Notes under the pieces: model-generated | Told to the model about the DNA's origin: nothing | What the model saw: only the letters and a program-made list of their open reading frames with translations | Databases searched by the model: none | DNA from: Niabella sp. | Lineage (GTDB): Bacteria; Bacteroidota; Bacteroidia; Chitinophagales; Chitinophagaceae | Length of the DNA stretch: 64,000 bases | Direction: 5' to 3' | Assembly: GCA_027493055.1 (NCBI GenBank) | Contig: JAPUDO010000046.1 | Location: 62,001 to 126,000 of the forward strand | Part shown: piece by piece, positions 27,632 through 35,623 of the stretch | How the letters are laid out: each line of letters starts with the position of its first letter | How positions within the stretch are numbered: the stretch's first letter is position 1 | Program-made: the position numbers and the translations under genes

Positions 27632-28336
27632 ATGACACACCCACAACCCGCATCTTATGAATCCCTTTCTGCTTCAGAAGCCATCCAGCTTCAAAAAAAG
27701 CTGAGGGAGGAAATTAATATACAACCCTTCCAGGGCGCCATCCATCACATTGGCGGAGCAGATATCTCCTTCAACAAATTTGAAAGTACGGTTTATGCGG
27801 GTATTGTTATACTAAGGTATCCGGATATGATACCAGTAGAAAAAGTGTCGGTAATAGCAGAAACTCAATTTCCCTATATTTCAGGCTTATTAGCTTTCAG
27901 AGAAGTGCCGGCCTTGCTTATGGCCTGGGACAAATTACCGGTTAAGCCAGATATAATGGTATTGGACGGACAGGGTATTGCTCATGAAAGACGCCTGGGT
28001 ATAGCAACACATTTTGGATTGCTTACCGATGTACCAGCAATTGGTTGTGCCAAATCCAGGCTTACCGGAACTTACGAAGAACCCGCCAATACGGTTTTCG
28101 CATCAACGCCTCTGATACATAAAGGAGAACAGGTAGGCGCTGTATTAAGAACCAAAATAAATTGCAAACCTGTATTTGTATCACCTGGACATAAGGTAAG
28201 CATAGAACAAAGTGTTGACATTATTAAACACTGCACCAGGAAATACCGGATCCCGGAGCCTACCCGCCTGGCTCATTTACTGGTTAATGAAGTACGTATG
28301 GGGCATAAACCTAACAGCCCCGGGATGTTATTTTAA
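27632..28336 (+). CDS. nfi: Endonuclease V (deoxyinosine 3'-endonuclease)
   Basis: A 234-residue full-length endonuclease V, which nicks DNA one nucleotide 3' of deoxyinosine and starts repair of deaminated adenine. Catalytic residues are in place: D44 in GGADISF, E91 in FREVPALL, D112 in VLDGQG and H118 in HERRLGIATHFG. The PYISGLLAFRE wedge-type motif and the GCAKSRLTG segment are also typical. It is the last gene of the DinB-DUF5995-nfi cluster and ends at a rho-independent terminator. A DNA repair role for the upstream two genes is not implied. Confidence 0.95.
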   Translation: MTHPQPASYESLSASEAIQLQKKLREEINIQPFQGAIHHIGGADISFNKFESTVYAGIVILRYPDMIPVEKVSVIAETQFPYISGLLAFREVPALLMAWDKLPVKPDIMVLDGQGIAHERRLGIATHFGLLTDVPAIGCAKSRLTGTYEEPANTVFASTPLIHKGEQVGAVLRTKINCKPVFVSPGHKVSIEQSVDIIKHCTRKYRIPEPTRLAHLLVNEVRMGHKPNSPGMLF

Positions 28337-28344
28337 CGTAAATA

Positions 28345-28370
28345 AAGCCCGGCATCTGGCCAGGCTTTTT
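28345..28370 (+). terminator. Rho-independent terminator after endonuclease V
   Basis: A GC-rich stem (AAGCCCGGC pairing with GCCAGGCTT, one mismatch) followed by TTTTT, 8 nt after the nfi stop. Confidence 0.8.
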
Positions 28371-28400
28371 GCTTTTATAGATTAGTTTTTATTTCCCGCT

Positions 28401-28775
28401 TCATTTTTGCTTCGCCTCATCAGCCAGGTTATCAGTAGCATCTTTGGCGTCATTCAATCCTCCTTTAATGTCTTCTTTTACATCCTGAACTACTTCTTTG
28501 GCATCATCAATAAAGGCATTTTTATCCCTTTCAGCTTCCGTTTTGCCGCCATCCAGCTTATCCTGTACAGACTCTTTTATATCCTGCGCTTTGTCTTTAG
28601 TGGCATCCCAGGCATCCTCAGCTTTATCTTTTGCCTTGTCCCACAGATCGGAAGCTTTATCTTTTGCGTCTTTTAAAGCATCTCCCGCCTTTTCAGATAC
28701 TTCTTCCAATTTGTCTTTTGCTTTATCCCAGAAACTTTTATTTTCTTCAGGATTGGTTGTTTTATTGTCTTCCAT
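28401..28775 (-). CDS. Small LEA-like/amphipathic repeat protein
   Basis: A 124-residue, very charged protein with no hydrophobic core. It consists of 11-residue-like repeats of the form DKAKDKAEDAWDATKDKAQD (about 44-63), giving a long amphipathic or disordered helix similar to LEA group 3 or apolipoprotein-like proteins. It has no signal peptide, no Cys and only two Trp-type positions within repeats. Such proteins often protect against desiccation, cold or osmotic stress, but that is inference. It is convergent with endonuclease V and monocistronic. Confidence 0.7.
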   Translation of the reverse strand: MEDNKTTNPEENKSFWDKAKDKLEEVSEKAGDALKDAKDKASDLWDKAKDKAEDAWDATKDKAQDIKESVQDKLDGGKTEAERDKNAFIDDAKEVVQDVKEDIKGGLNDAKDATDNLADEAKQK

Positions 28776-28939
28776 ATTGCATAACTGTTTATTATTTAAT
28801 AATTTGATTACAGCAAACCATTATCCAAAGCCGTGCCAGATTGGAATAAAAAAAGATTAATGATTAAACAGCTAAAAATAATTGCTTACCTCGTAAATAT
28901 TTTTCCCGATCTCGTAAACAGAAAAGATCACCAGGCTTT

Positions 28940-28947
28940 TACTTTTG
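28940..28947 (+). promoter_or_regulatory. Promoter (-7 element) of the siderophore-uptake operon
   Basis: TACTTTTG matches TAnnTTTG. The start site would be near 28953, giving a 43-nt leader that contains a terminator-like hairpin. Confidence 0.55.
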
Positions 28948-28952
28948 CACAC

Positions 28953-28978
28953 CCTTAACAAAGTATTAAGGTTTTTTT
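28953..28978 (+). terminator. Terminator-like hairpin in the 5' leader of the siderophore receptor
   Basis: A 6-bp stem (CCTTAA 28953-28958, TTAAGG 28966-28971) with a 7-nt loop and a run of seven T residues (28972-28978). It lies between the promoter and the ATG at 28996, so it could act as an attenuator or mRNA 5' stabiliser. The stem is AT-rich and weak. Confidence 0.4.
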
Positions 28979-28995
28979 ACCCAAAAAAGAATACA

Positions 28996-31380
28996 ATGTT
29001 TACACAAAAATTATTCAGATTTTCTATCCCGTTATTTAGTACAGCACTGTTTTTAACAATATTTACTGGAAGCGTTTTTGCCCAGGTAAAACAATCCGGT
29101 GTTATTGAAGGCAGGGTATTAAGTGCTGATGATAAACCACAGGAAAATGTGATCCTGGTATTGACTCCCTCACAAAGGCAAACCATGTCGGATGACAATG
29201 GTAATTTTGAGTTCAGGAATATTCCATACGGGCAGTACACTATTTCTGTTAAATCACTGGGAGTAACTGCTCAGCCCGTTTCTGTTGAGCTTAATGCTCA
29301 AAAAGCATCGGTTGCAACCATCCAGTTGGCGGAAGTGGCCAGTGTACTGGACCGAGTGATTGTATCTTCTTCCTATCGCCACGTTAACAAAAACAGTACC
29401 CAGGTTGCCAGAATGCCGATGACTTATACTGAAAACCCGCAGAACTACGCGGTGATTCCTAAAGAAGTTCTTCAAAACCAACTGGTTACTACTACAGAAC
29501 AGGCATTGGTTAATATTCCCGGCGCCAGCAACCTGTCTGTTGTAGGCGGTAGCGGCGGATCGGCGCTTACATTCATGTCCCGTGGTTTCGCCAGCGGTTC
29601 CCTTATTTATAGAAACAGTGTAGCTACCGGGTATGTGGCTCTTACCGACCTGTTCAACGTGGAAAGAATTGAGGCCATCAAAGGGCCATCTTCAACCCTG
29701 TTCGGTGGTAACCAGGGCGCTCCCTATGGCGGCGTGTACAATCTCATTACCAAACAACCCCTGGATGTAAAACGCGGTGAAGTATCTTTTACAACAGGAA
29801 GCTACGAACTGGCCAGGACCACCCTCGACTACAACACACCATTGAACGAAGACAAAACAGCACTGCTGCGGGTTGGCGCTATGTATGATAACAGGAATAC
29901 TTTTCAACAGCTTGCACAAAATAATGTAGGATTTGCGCCCTCCCTGCTGATAAAGGCTACAGACAGGCTGACTTTGCATTTTGACGCCTATTACTATAAA
30001 AGTATGCGCCCCATCATACTCTTTGGATTTGGCGCTCCTCCGGGTGGTACCACCGAAACCAGCACTTATGCAGGCAATTTCAAAGACCTGAAATTAGATC
30101 CGGGAAACGCTTATGTTAATCCAGACTTTAACAGCAAACAGCAGACATGGGCAGTTAGCGGAAAGGCAGAATACAAACTCTCCGACCAATGGTTATCACA
30201 GACTAATTTTTCGGTGGCCAGGAACAACAATCAAACGCACTATATTAACATGGTGGCCAATAAAAAGTCTGCCACTGATACAGCTATCATTACCCGCAAT
30301 ATACTGGACATGCCTTTCAGTCAGCTTTACGCACAACAGTTCCAGCAAAACTTCATAGGTGATTTTAAGATCGGCAATTTACGTAACCGGTTGCTGGTAG
30401 GGGTGGATTACCTGAGAACAAATGTAGGCTCTGCAAGGCGTACCCTTGTTTATGACAAGATATACGCCACTGCCGATGAAAAACAAAAAATGATGAACAA
30501 AGCTAAAGTGGATAGTGTTGCTGCTAATGTACCCTTTGCTCTTGCCAGCAGGAACCTTGAAAACAGCTATGGCGCTTATGTTTCTGAAGTGCTGAATGTT
30601 ACAGACAAGCTGCTGCTGATGGCAAGCCTGCGTATTAACAGGTATGTAGTGGTAAACGGGATCCAACAGACCTCCTACTCGCCCAAACTTGGTATTTCCT
30701 ATTCAATTATTGAGAATGCGCTCTCTGTATATGCCAACTACAATAATGGCTACTCTAACCCGTCAGGACAGGATTCCCTCGGTAATACCCTCAAACCTAC
30801 TTACGCTAATCAATGGGAAGGAGGGGTAAAATTTGACGCATTCCACCACCGCCTTACAGGTACCCTTAGCGTTTATGACATTAAAGTTACCAATGTTCCC
30901 AGGGCAGTGGGCACCTATTTTGTACAGGATAATGAGCAGAGAAGCCGTGGCGTGGATGTAGACATACTGGCTAATCCCGTTCCGGGCCTTAACATTGCCA
31001 TGGGCTATGGCTATAATGATATCCGCTATTCCAAATATTATGGCGCTACACAGGCAACCATTGAAGGCAATCGCGTGTCAGGTGCTCCTTATCACGCAGG
31101 TAATATCTGGGTGAATTACGGTATCACTTCTGGTTCGCTTAAAGGTTTCGGCTTAGGTGCAGGAGGTAACGGGCAGAGCAGCAGCTTTACCAATAATACC
31201 AATACTATTACATTAGACGGTTATACGGTAGTAGGTGCAAGTGTTTTTTATGATGCGCCTAAATTCAGGCTTACAGCCAAGATAGATAATATCGCCAATA
31301 AGAAATACTATACGTATAGTTCCTGGTTATTGCCCGGACCCACAAGAATGTTGGCATTTAACGTTACTTACAGGTTCTAA
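28996..31380 (+). CDS. TonB-dependent siderophore receptor
   Basis: A 794-residue FhuA-type outer-membrane receptor. I use the ATG at 28996 because the only upstream in-frame start overlaps the promoter. A signal peptide (ending VFAQ) is followed by a CarboxypepD_reg-like domain (about 34-110), a plug with PKEVLQNQL, GGSGGSALTFMSRGF and ERIEAIKGPSSTLFGG (PSSTLFG is typical of siderophore receptors), and a 22-strand barrel ending NVTYRF. Unlike the Sus proteins it lacks a SusD partner. It is followed by an esterase and a PepSY protein, the usual setting for ferric-siderophore uptake, release and reduction. The siderophore itself cannot be named. Confidence 0.9.
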   Translation: MFTQKLFRFSIPLFSTALFLTIFTGSVFAQVKQSGVIEGRVLSADDKPQENVILVLTPSQRQTMSDDNGNFEFRNIPYGQYTISVKSLGVTAQPVSVELNAQKASVATIQLAEVASVLDRVIVSSSYRHVNKNSTQVARMPMTYTENPQNYAVIPKEVLQNQLVTTTEQALVNIPGASNLSVVGGSGGSALTFMSRGFASGSLIYRNSVATGYVALTDLFNVERIEAIKGPSSTLFGGNQGAPYGGVYNLITKQPLDVKRGEVSFTTGSYELARTTLDYNTPLNEDKTALLRVGAMYDNRNTFQQLAQNNVGFAPSLLIKATDRLTLHFDAYYYKSMRPIILFGFGAPPGGTTETSTYAGNFKDLKLDPGNAYVNPDFNSKQQTWAVSGKAEYKLSDQWLSQTNFSVARNNNQTHYINMVANKKSATDTAIITRNILDMPFSQLYAQQFQQNFIGDFKIGNLRNRLLVGVDYLRTNVGSARRTLVYDKIYATADEKQKMMNKAKVDSVAANVPFALASRNLENSYGAYVSEVLNVTDKLLLMASLRINRYVVVNGIQQTSYSPKLGISYSIIENALSVYANYNNGYSNPSGQDSLGNTLKPTYANQWEGGVKFDAFHHRLTGTLSVYDIKVTNVPRAVGTYFVQDNEQRSRGVDVDILANPVPGLNIAMGYGYNDIRYSKYYGATQATIEGNRVSGAPYHAGNIWVNYGITSGSLKGFGLGAGGNGQSSSFTNNTNTITLDGYTVVGASVFYDAPKFRLTAKIDNIANKKYYTYSSWLLPGPTRMLAFNVTYRF

Positions 31381-31447
31381 AACCTGATCATAAACAATAT
31401 ATAATGTTGGGTTGCTTAAGCAGCCCAACATTTCATTTAAAAAGAAA

Positions 31448-32503
31448 ATGATAAAATACGCCTTATTCATACTGGTTGTTATTGCTGATATTGCCTGCTG
31501 TGCGCAGGATTCCCTTTTTATGGGAACAAGGCAGGAGCTTTATTCCAAAGTCTTAAAAGAAAAAAGACCTTATCGCATAGCGCTTCCTAAAAGTTATACC
31601 GATAAAAAGTACACACCCGCCAGCTATCCTGTTTTATATGTGCTGGACGGAGAAATGGCTTTTGAATACTACACTTCTGTTGTACTCTTTTTAAGCAGGG
31701 GCGTATATGCCAGCATTCCTGAAATGATAGTAGTAGGCATTGATAATACGGACAGAACAAGGGATCTAACGCCAACGAAAGCGTCTAAACCTTCACCCAA
31801 TGATACTGCAAAACTCCTGTTTACCAATAGCGGTGGCGCAGAAAATTTTATACAGTTCATTGGCACAGAATTAATGCCTGCAATTGACAGTGTGTACAGG
31901 ACCAATGGTTATACAATATTTGCAGGCCATTCCTTTGGAGGCTTATTTGCCAGCTGGGTTTTATTGAATCATACCCATCTTTTTAATGCATACCTGCTAC
32001 ACGATCCCAGCCTTTGGTGGGATCGTCAATATATGCTGAAGCAAACTGCCCAACAGTTGCCGGCTATCAATTTTAAAAAGGCAAGAGTTTATGTATCGCA
32101 GGCCAACAATGAAGAAAAGGGCTCTTTTGACGAGCATTTTGAAAGCATTAAAACATTCAGCCATATCTGCGATTCGGTAAATAATAAAACGCTGGCGTTA
32201 CAATACAGATTTTATGAGAATGAAGACCACGGTACTATCCCGATGCCAGCTACTTTCGATGGGCTTAAATATATTTTTGATGGTTTCTGGTGTGACTTTA
32301 AAAAAATATCTTCTAATAAAAATTATTTAACAGAAAGCTATAAAGCTTTTTCTGAAAAAATAAATCACCGTTTTGCGCCTTCCGAGCCTGTGCTGGACTT
32401 TATAGTACACTATTTTAAAAATCAAAATAAAATGGAACAAGCAGCCGTTGTACTCAAACAATACCAGCAGCTTTATCCTAAAACAGCACCAGTTAAGCTG
32501 TAA
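31448..32503 (+). CDS. Siderophore-esterase-like alpha/beta hydrolase
   Basis: A 351-residue secreted hydrolase from the ATG at 31448 (MIKYALFILV), which gives a signal peptide; the frame opens 12 codons earlier without one. The esterase-D/IroE-like core shows YPVLYVLDGE, IVVGIDNTDRTRDLTPT, the nucleophile elbow GHSFGG (Ser about 162), DPSLWW and EDHGTIPMP (His). The extra C-terminal 60 residues are helical. Family members hydrolyse ester bonds in siderophores such as enterobactin, or are general esterases. Position between the TonB receptor and the PepSY protein supports a siderophore role, which is inferred. Confidence 0.8.
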   Translation: MIKYALFILVVIADIACCAQDSLFMGTRQELYSKVLKEKRPYRIALPKSYTDKKYTPASYPVLYVLDGEMAFEYYTSVVLFLSRGVYASIPEMIVVGIDNTDRTRDLTPTKASKPSPNDTAKLLFTNSGGAENFIQFIGTELMPAIDSVYRTNGYTIFAGHSFGGLFASWVLLNHTHLFNAYLLHDPSLWWDRQYMLKQTAQQLPAINFKKARVYVSQANNEEKGSFDEHFESIKTFSHICDSVNNKTLALQYRFYENEDHGTIPMPATFDGLKYIFDGFWCDFKKISSNKNYLTESYKAFSEKINHRFAPSEPVLDFIVHYFKNQNKMEQAAVVLKQYQQLYPKTAPVKL

Positions 32504-32541
32504 TATTACATATTGATCATCTCTCAAACTATCTATACAAA

Positions 32542-33741
32542 ATGGCAACAACTAAAACCAATGGGGTCCCCGCAAAAAAGAAAAAAGGAAGCTTGATCAA
32601 CAGGATCATTGCCTGGGTGCATTTATGGCCCAGTATTGTATCTGGTATTATTGTAGTTTTTGTATGCCTTACCGGAACCATTATAGTGTACAACGAGGAA
32701 ATAATGGACTATACTGCCGGAGATGCCAAATATGTAACGGTACCCAATAATGCTAAACGTCTTTCTCATGAGGAAATCATTAAAAATGTAACAGCATATG
32801 ACCCTGATCTGGCTATTTCCGAATTTGTACTTTTTAAAGACCCCGCCAGGAGCATGCGCATCCGTGCTTTCAATCCCAAGAAAAGAAAGCTGTCAATGGT
32901 GTATGTAAACCCCTATTCAGGCGAAGTATTGAAAGTGGATAATACCGTTTTCTTCTTTTTTGTAACCGCCCATTTACATGCAGAGCTGCTGGCCGGTAAG
33001 GTTGGTGGGTGGACTGTAGCCATTGCTACCATCATATTTGTAATAAGCTGCATCACCGGCCTGGTATTATGGTGGCCCAAAAAATGGAACAGGGCTACCC
33101 GGCAAGCCAGCTTCACTATTAAATGGAAAGCCCGGTTTAAACGCCTTAATTACGACCTGCACAATGTGTATGGCTTTTACTCGCTGCTGGTATGCATGAT
33201 ATTGGGAACAACAGGATTAATTATATTCTTTCATCCATTGATGAATCTTACCATAAAAGCTACCGGGGGAACGCTGGCACACCTGGATGAAGTGCTGCCT
33301 AAAATGGATACTACCAAAGCTTCTAAAGACATGGTGTATTTTGCCTACCAGGTTTTAGAAAAAGACTATCCCGAGAAAAAAATGGTCAGCATCTGGAATT
33401 TCGACAGGCAGGAACTGGGCGCTTTTGTTTTCACTTCCGGGCACGCTAACCTGAAAAGTATCGAAAACGCCGATATTACAATTTATAATCGGTACACAGG
33501 AGAAAAAATAGAAGTTGAAAAGAAGTACCTGCAGCATGAAAAAACTGAAAATATCGTTTGGCAACTGCACATGGGTCAATGGTGGGGCTGGATAGGAAAA
33601 TTATCCACCTTCCTGGCTGGTATCGTGGCAACCTCATTGCCAATCACCGGCTTCCTCATCTGGTGGGGCAGGAGAAATAAAAAGACAAAAAGAAAAGTAA
33701 TCGTAAAAAAGCCCGAGGCCACTACAACAGTTCCGGTTTAA
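32542..33741 (+). CDS. PepSY-associated TM helix protein (putative ferric-siderophore reductase)
   Basis: A 399-residue inner-membrane protein of the PepSY_TM family with four hydrophobic helices (about 23-45, 143-166, 203-228 and 352-374). The first helix follows INRIIAWVHLWPSIVSG, with the WVHLW-type motif and a possible haem-ligand His; HAELLAG, DLHNVYGFY and WQLHMGQWWGW add further His near membrane edges. The C-terminus is strongly basic. Homologues in siderophore operons are thought to reduce periplasmic ferric-siderophore complexes. It is the last gene of the receptor-esterase-PepSY operon, 38 nt after the esterase. Confidence 0.85.
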   Translation: MATTKTNGVPAKKKKGSLINRIIAWVHLWPSIVSGIIVVFVCLTGTIIVYNEEIMDYTAGDAKYVTVPNNAKRLSHEEIIKNVTAYDPDLAISEFVLFKDPARSMRIRAFNPKKRKLSMVYVNPYSGEVLKVDNTVFFFFVTAHLHAELLAGKVGGWTVAIATIIFVISCITGLVLWWPKKWNRATRQASFTIKWKARFKRLNYDLHNVYGFYSLLVCMILGTTGLIIFFHPLMNLTIKATGGTLAHLDEVLPKMDTTKASKDMVYFAYQVLEKDYPEKKMVSIWNFDRQELGAFVFTSGHANLKSIENADITIYNRYTGEKIEVEKKYLQHEKTENIVWQLHMGQWWGWIGKLSTFLAGIVATSLPITGFLIWWGRRNKKTKRKVIVKKPEATTTVPV

Positions 33742-33768
33742 TTTCCAGACTAATAAGGTACATAATAT

Positions 33769-33795
33769 TGCTGTAGGTGGTAACACACTACAGCA
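33769..33795 (+). terminator. Hairpin after the siderophore operon
   Basis: A perfect 8-bp stem (TGCTGTAG 33769-33776 with CTACAGCA 33788-33795) lies 28 nt past the PepSY stop. There is no U-tract, so it is at most a weak terminator. Confidence 0.35.
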
Positions 33796-33858
33796 GCATA
33801 AAACGCATCTTATGGCAAATAGTAATAAAAGCATAACAGCCTAATAATTCAATTTGGC

Positions 33859-33866
33859 TAATTTTG
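33859..33866 (+). promoter_or_regulatory. Candidate -7 element of the ECF sigma factor gene
   Basis: TAATTTTG matches TAnnTTTG and ends 7 nt before the TTG start, which would make the mRNA nearly leaderless. The first TAA of the motif also closes the sigma frame upstream, fixing the TTG start. Confidence 0.4.
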
Positions 33867-33873
33867 CAACGGT

Positions 33874-34425
33874 TTGAATGTTGTTACTGCCATAAAGAAC
33901 GGAGATCACTTCGTATTTCAACAGGTATTTAATCAATATCATGAAAAGCTTTATTTCTTTATTCTTGAAAAGACAAGATCGGAATACCTATCTGAAGAAG
34001 TAGTGCAGATCACCTTTATCAAACTTTGGAGATACAGGCAATCGCTTAATGAAAACTTTACAATATCCACCCAGATTTTCCGGATTGCTACTACCTCGCT
34101 TATAGACCTGAAACGAAAACAGTATAATAACGATGTAATGATGAAAGAACTTTTTTCACAGCAGGACAGCGAAATATCTAATACCAGTACAGCTAATAAG
34201 ATTGATGAAAAAGAGCTCCGGGAAAAAATAACAGGGATTATTTACAATATGCCTGCCGTGCAACGCCGGGTGTTTGAAATGAGCAGACTGGAAGGATTGT
34301 CCTATAAGGAAATAGCTGAAGCTCTGTCGATTTCTGTAAAAACAGTTGAAGTTCATATTTCAAGAGCGCTGAAAAGGATAAGAGAGCATCTGCCGTTGAT
34401 TATTCTATATTTTATTTGCAGATGA
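33874..34425 (+). CDS. ECF RNA polymerase sigma factor (sigma-70 family, Bacteroidota SusCD-linked)
   Basis: A 183-residue ECF sigma factor. Region 2 (about 9-75: HFVFQQVFNQYHEKLYFFI, SEEVVQITFIKLW) and region 4 (about 125-175: MPAVQRRVFEMSRLEGLSY, IAEALSISVKTVEVHISRAL) are complete. It starts at TTG 33874, as the frame is closed just upstream and the next Met lies deep in the protein. A FecR-type anti-sigma factor follows 60 nt later, then SusC 3/SusD 3. The usual model is release from FecR on substrate sensing, then activation of the susCD promoter. Its -35/-10 targets cannot be read here. Confidence 0.92.
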   Translation: MNVVTAIKNGDHFVFQQVFNQYHEKLYFFILEKTRSEYLSEEVVQITFIKLWRYRQSLNENFTISTQIFRIATTSLIDLKRKQYNNDVMMKELFSQQDSEISNTSTANKIDEKELREKITGIIYNMPAVQRRVFEMSRLEGLSYKEIAEALSISVKTVEVHISRALKRIREHLPLIILYFICR

Positions 34426-34485
34426 ATAAGGGTTTTAGAATTGTCAAACGTATAATTAATAGAGATATAATGATTCATTAATAGA

Positions 34486-35508
34486 TTGGTTACAAAAGAA
34501 ACGATATTAAAATTTTTAAATGACACCTGCTCTCCGGAAGAAGCTGCGGAAGTTAAAGCGTATTTTGATTCGAACCTTGAGGCGCTCAACCATCTTGAAC
34601 GCGAGTGGGATGATTTTACGTATGAGAAAAGGCTTTCTGATATAGTATCAGGAAAATTATGGGATCAAATACAAAAGCAAACAGCGCCGAGGCAGGTTAT
34701 TCATATTTATTTAAGCCGAATAGCTGTTGCAGCTTCTATAATACTCGCTATTATCCTGGGCTGGCACTTCTTAATACATAAGCAGGAAAATAAAGATACA
34801 CAGCTCATTGCCAACCAACTGAAAACAATCAGCAATACCACTACTGCGGCAATGAATATCCTGTTAAGCGATTCATCTTTAGTAGCGCTAATGCCGAACA
34901 GTACCCTTACTTATCCCGAAAGATTTGATTCCACTGTAAGAAATGTTTCCATTGAGGGGGAAGCTAATTTTGCGGTAACAAAAAATCCGGCCCGTCCTTT
35001 TACTGTTTTCAGCGATTCTATTACCACTACTGTTTTGGGAACAAAGTTTACGGTAAAATCTTTTTCAACGGATAAACAAATAAAGGTAGTACTATACGAA
35101 GGAAAAGTAGCGGTACATATATTAAAACGATCTTTTGCAGGAAATACGAAAGCATATATTTTACAGCCTGGAGATATATTTACTTACAGTAAAAATACCA
35201 ACAAGGCAAATCTTAATCACTCCCGGGAACGGGTTCATTCGAAACAACAGGTGCCTGATGCCGGGCCCAATGCAGTACTGCAGGGCGATAACTGGTATAT
35301 GTTCAACAACCAATCTCTTGCCGAAGTATTAGATCAGTTAGCCGTATTTTATCATACCAAGATTATTTACAGTAAGGCAGCTGTACGGGGCAAAACCTTT
35401 ATTGGTAAAATAGAAAAAACCGATTCTCTCGAAACTATATTAAAATCAATTGGAGTACTGAACAACCTTAAGGTGTCCCAAAAAGATAATACTTATATTA
35501 TTGAGTAA
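34486..35508 (+). CDS. FecR-type anti-sigma factor with DUF4974
   Basis: A 340-residue inner-membrane protein. The N-terminal about 70 residues are the cytoplasmic sigma-binding part (FLNDTCSPEEAAEVKAYF), followed by one TM helix (about 76-94), the periplasmic FecR domain (SSLVALMPNSTLTYPERF, NVSIEGEANFAVTKN, FTVFSDSITTTVLGTKFTVK) and a C-terminal DUF4974 (about 268-340: YMFNNQSLAEVLDQLAVFYH to KDNTYIIE). It starts with TTG; an in-frame stop lies five codons upstream. It should hold the adjacent ECF sigma factor inactive until a signal passes through the envelope. Confidence 0.92.
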   Translation: MVTKETILKFLNDTCSPEEAAEVKAYFDSNLEALNHLEREWDDFTYEKRLSDIVSGKLWDQIQKQTAPRQVIHIYLSRIAVAASIILAIILGWHFLIHKQENKDTQLIANQLKTISNTTTAAMNILLSDSSLVALMPNSTLTYPERFDSTVRNVSIEGEANFAVTKNPARPFTVFSDSITTTVLGTKFTVKSFSTDKQIKVVLYEGKVAVHILKRSFAGNTKAYILQPGDIFTYSKNTNKANLNHSRERVHSKQQVPDAGPNAVLQGDNWYMFNNQSLAEVLDQLAVFYHTKIIYSKAAVRGKTFIGKIEKTDSLETILKSIGVLNNLKVSQKDNTYIIE

Positions 35509-35623
35509 TGTGGCCGCAGAGCAGAGAGGCCAAAAAAAAGTATCTCCCTGAGTAAGGGTAAACAGAACTGCAATCGTATAATTAATTAGTTAAAAAAATT
35601 TCAAACCTTAATTTTCAAACTTT

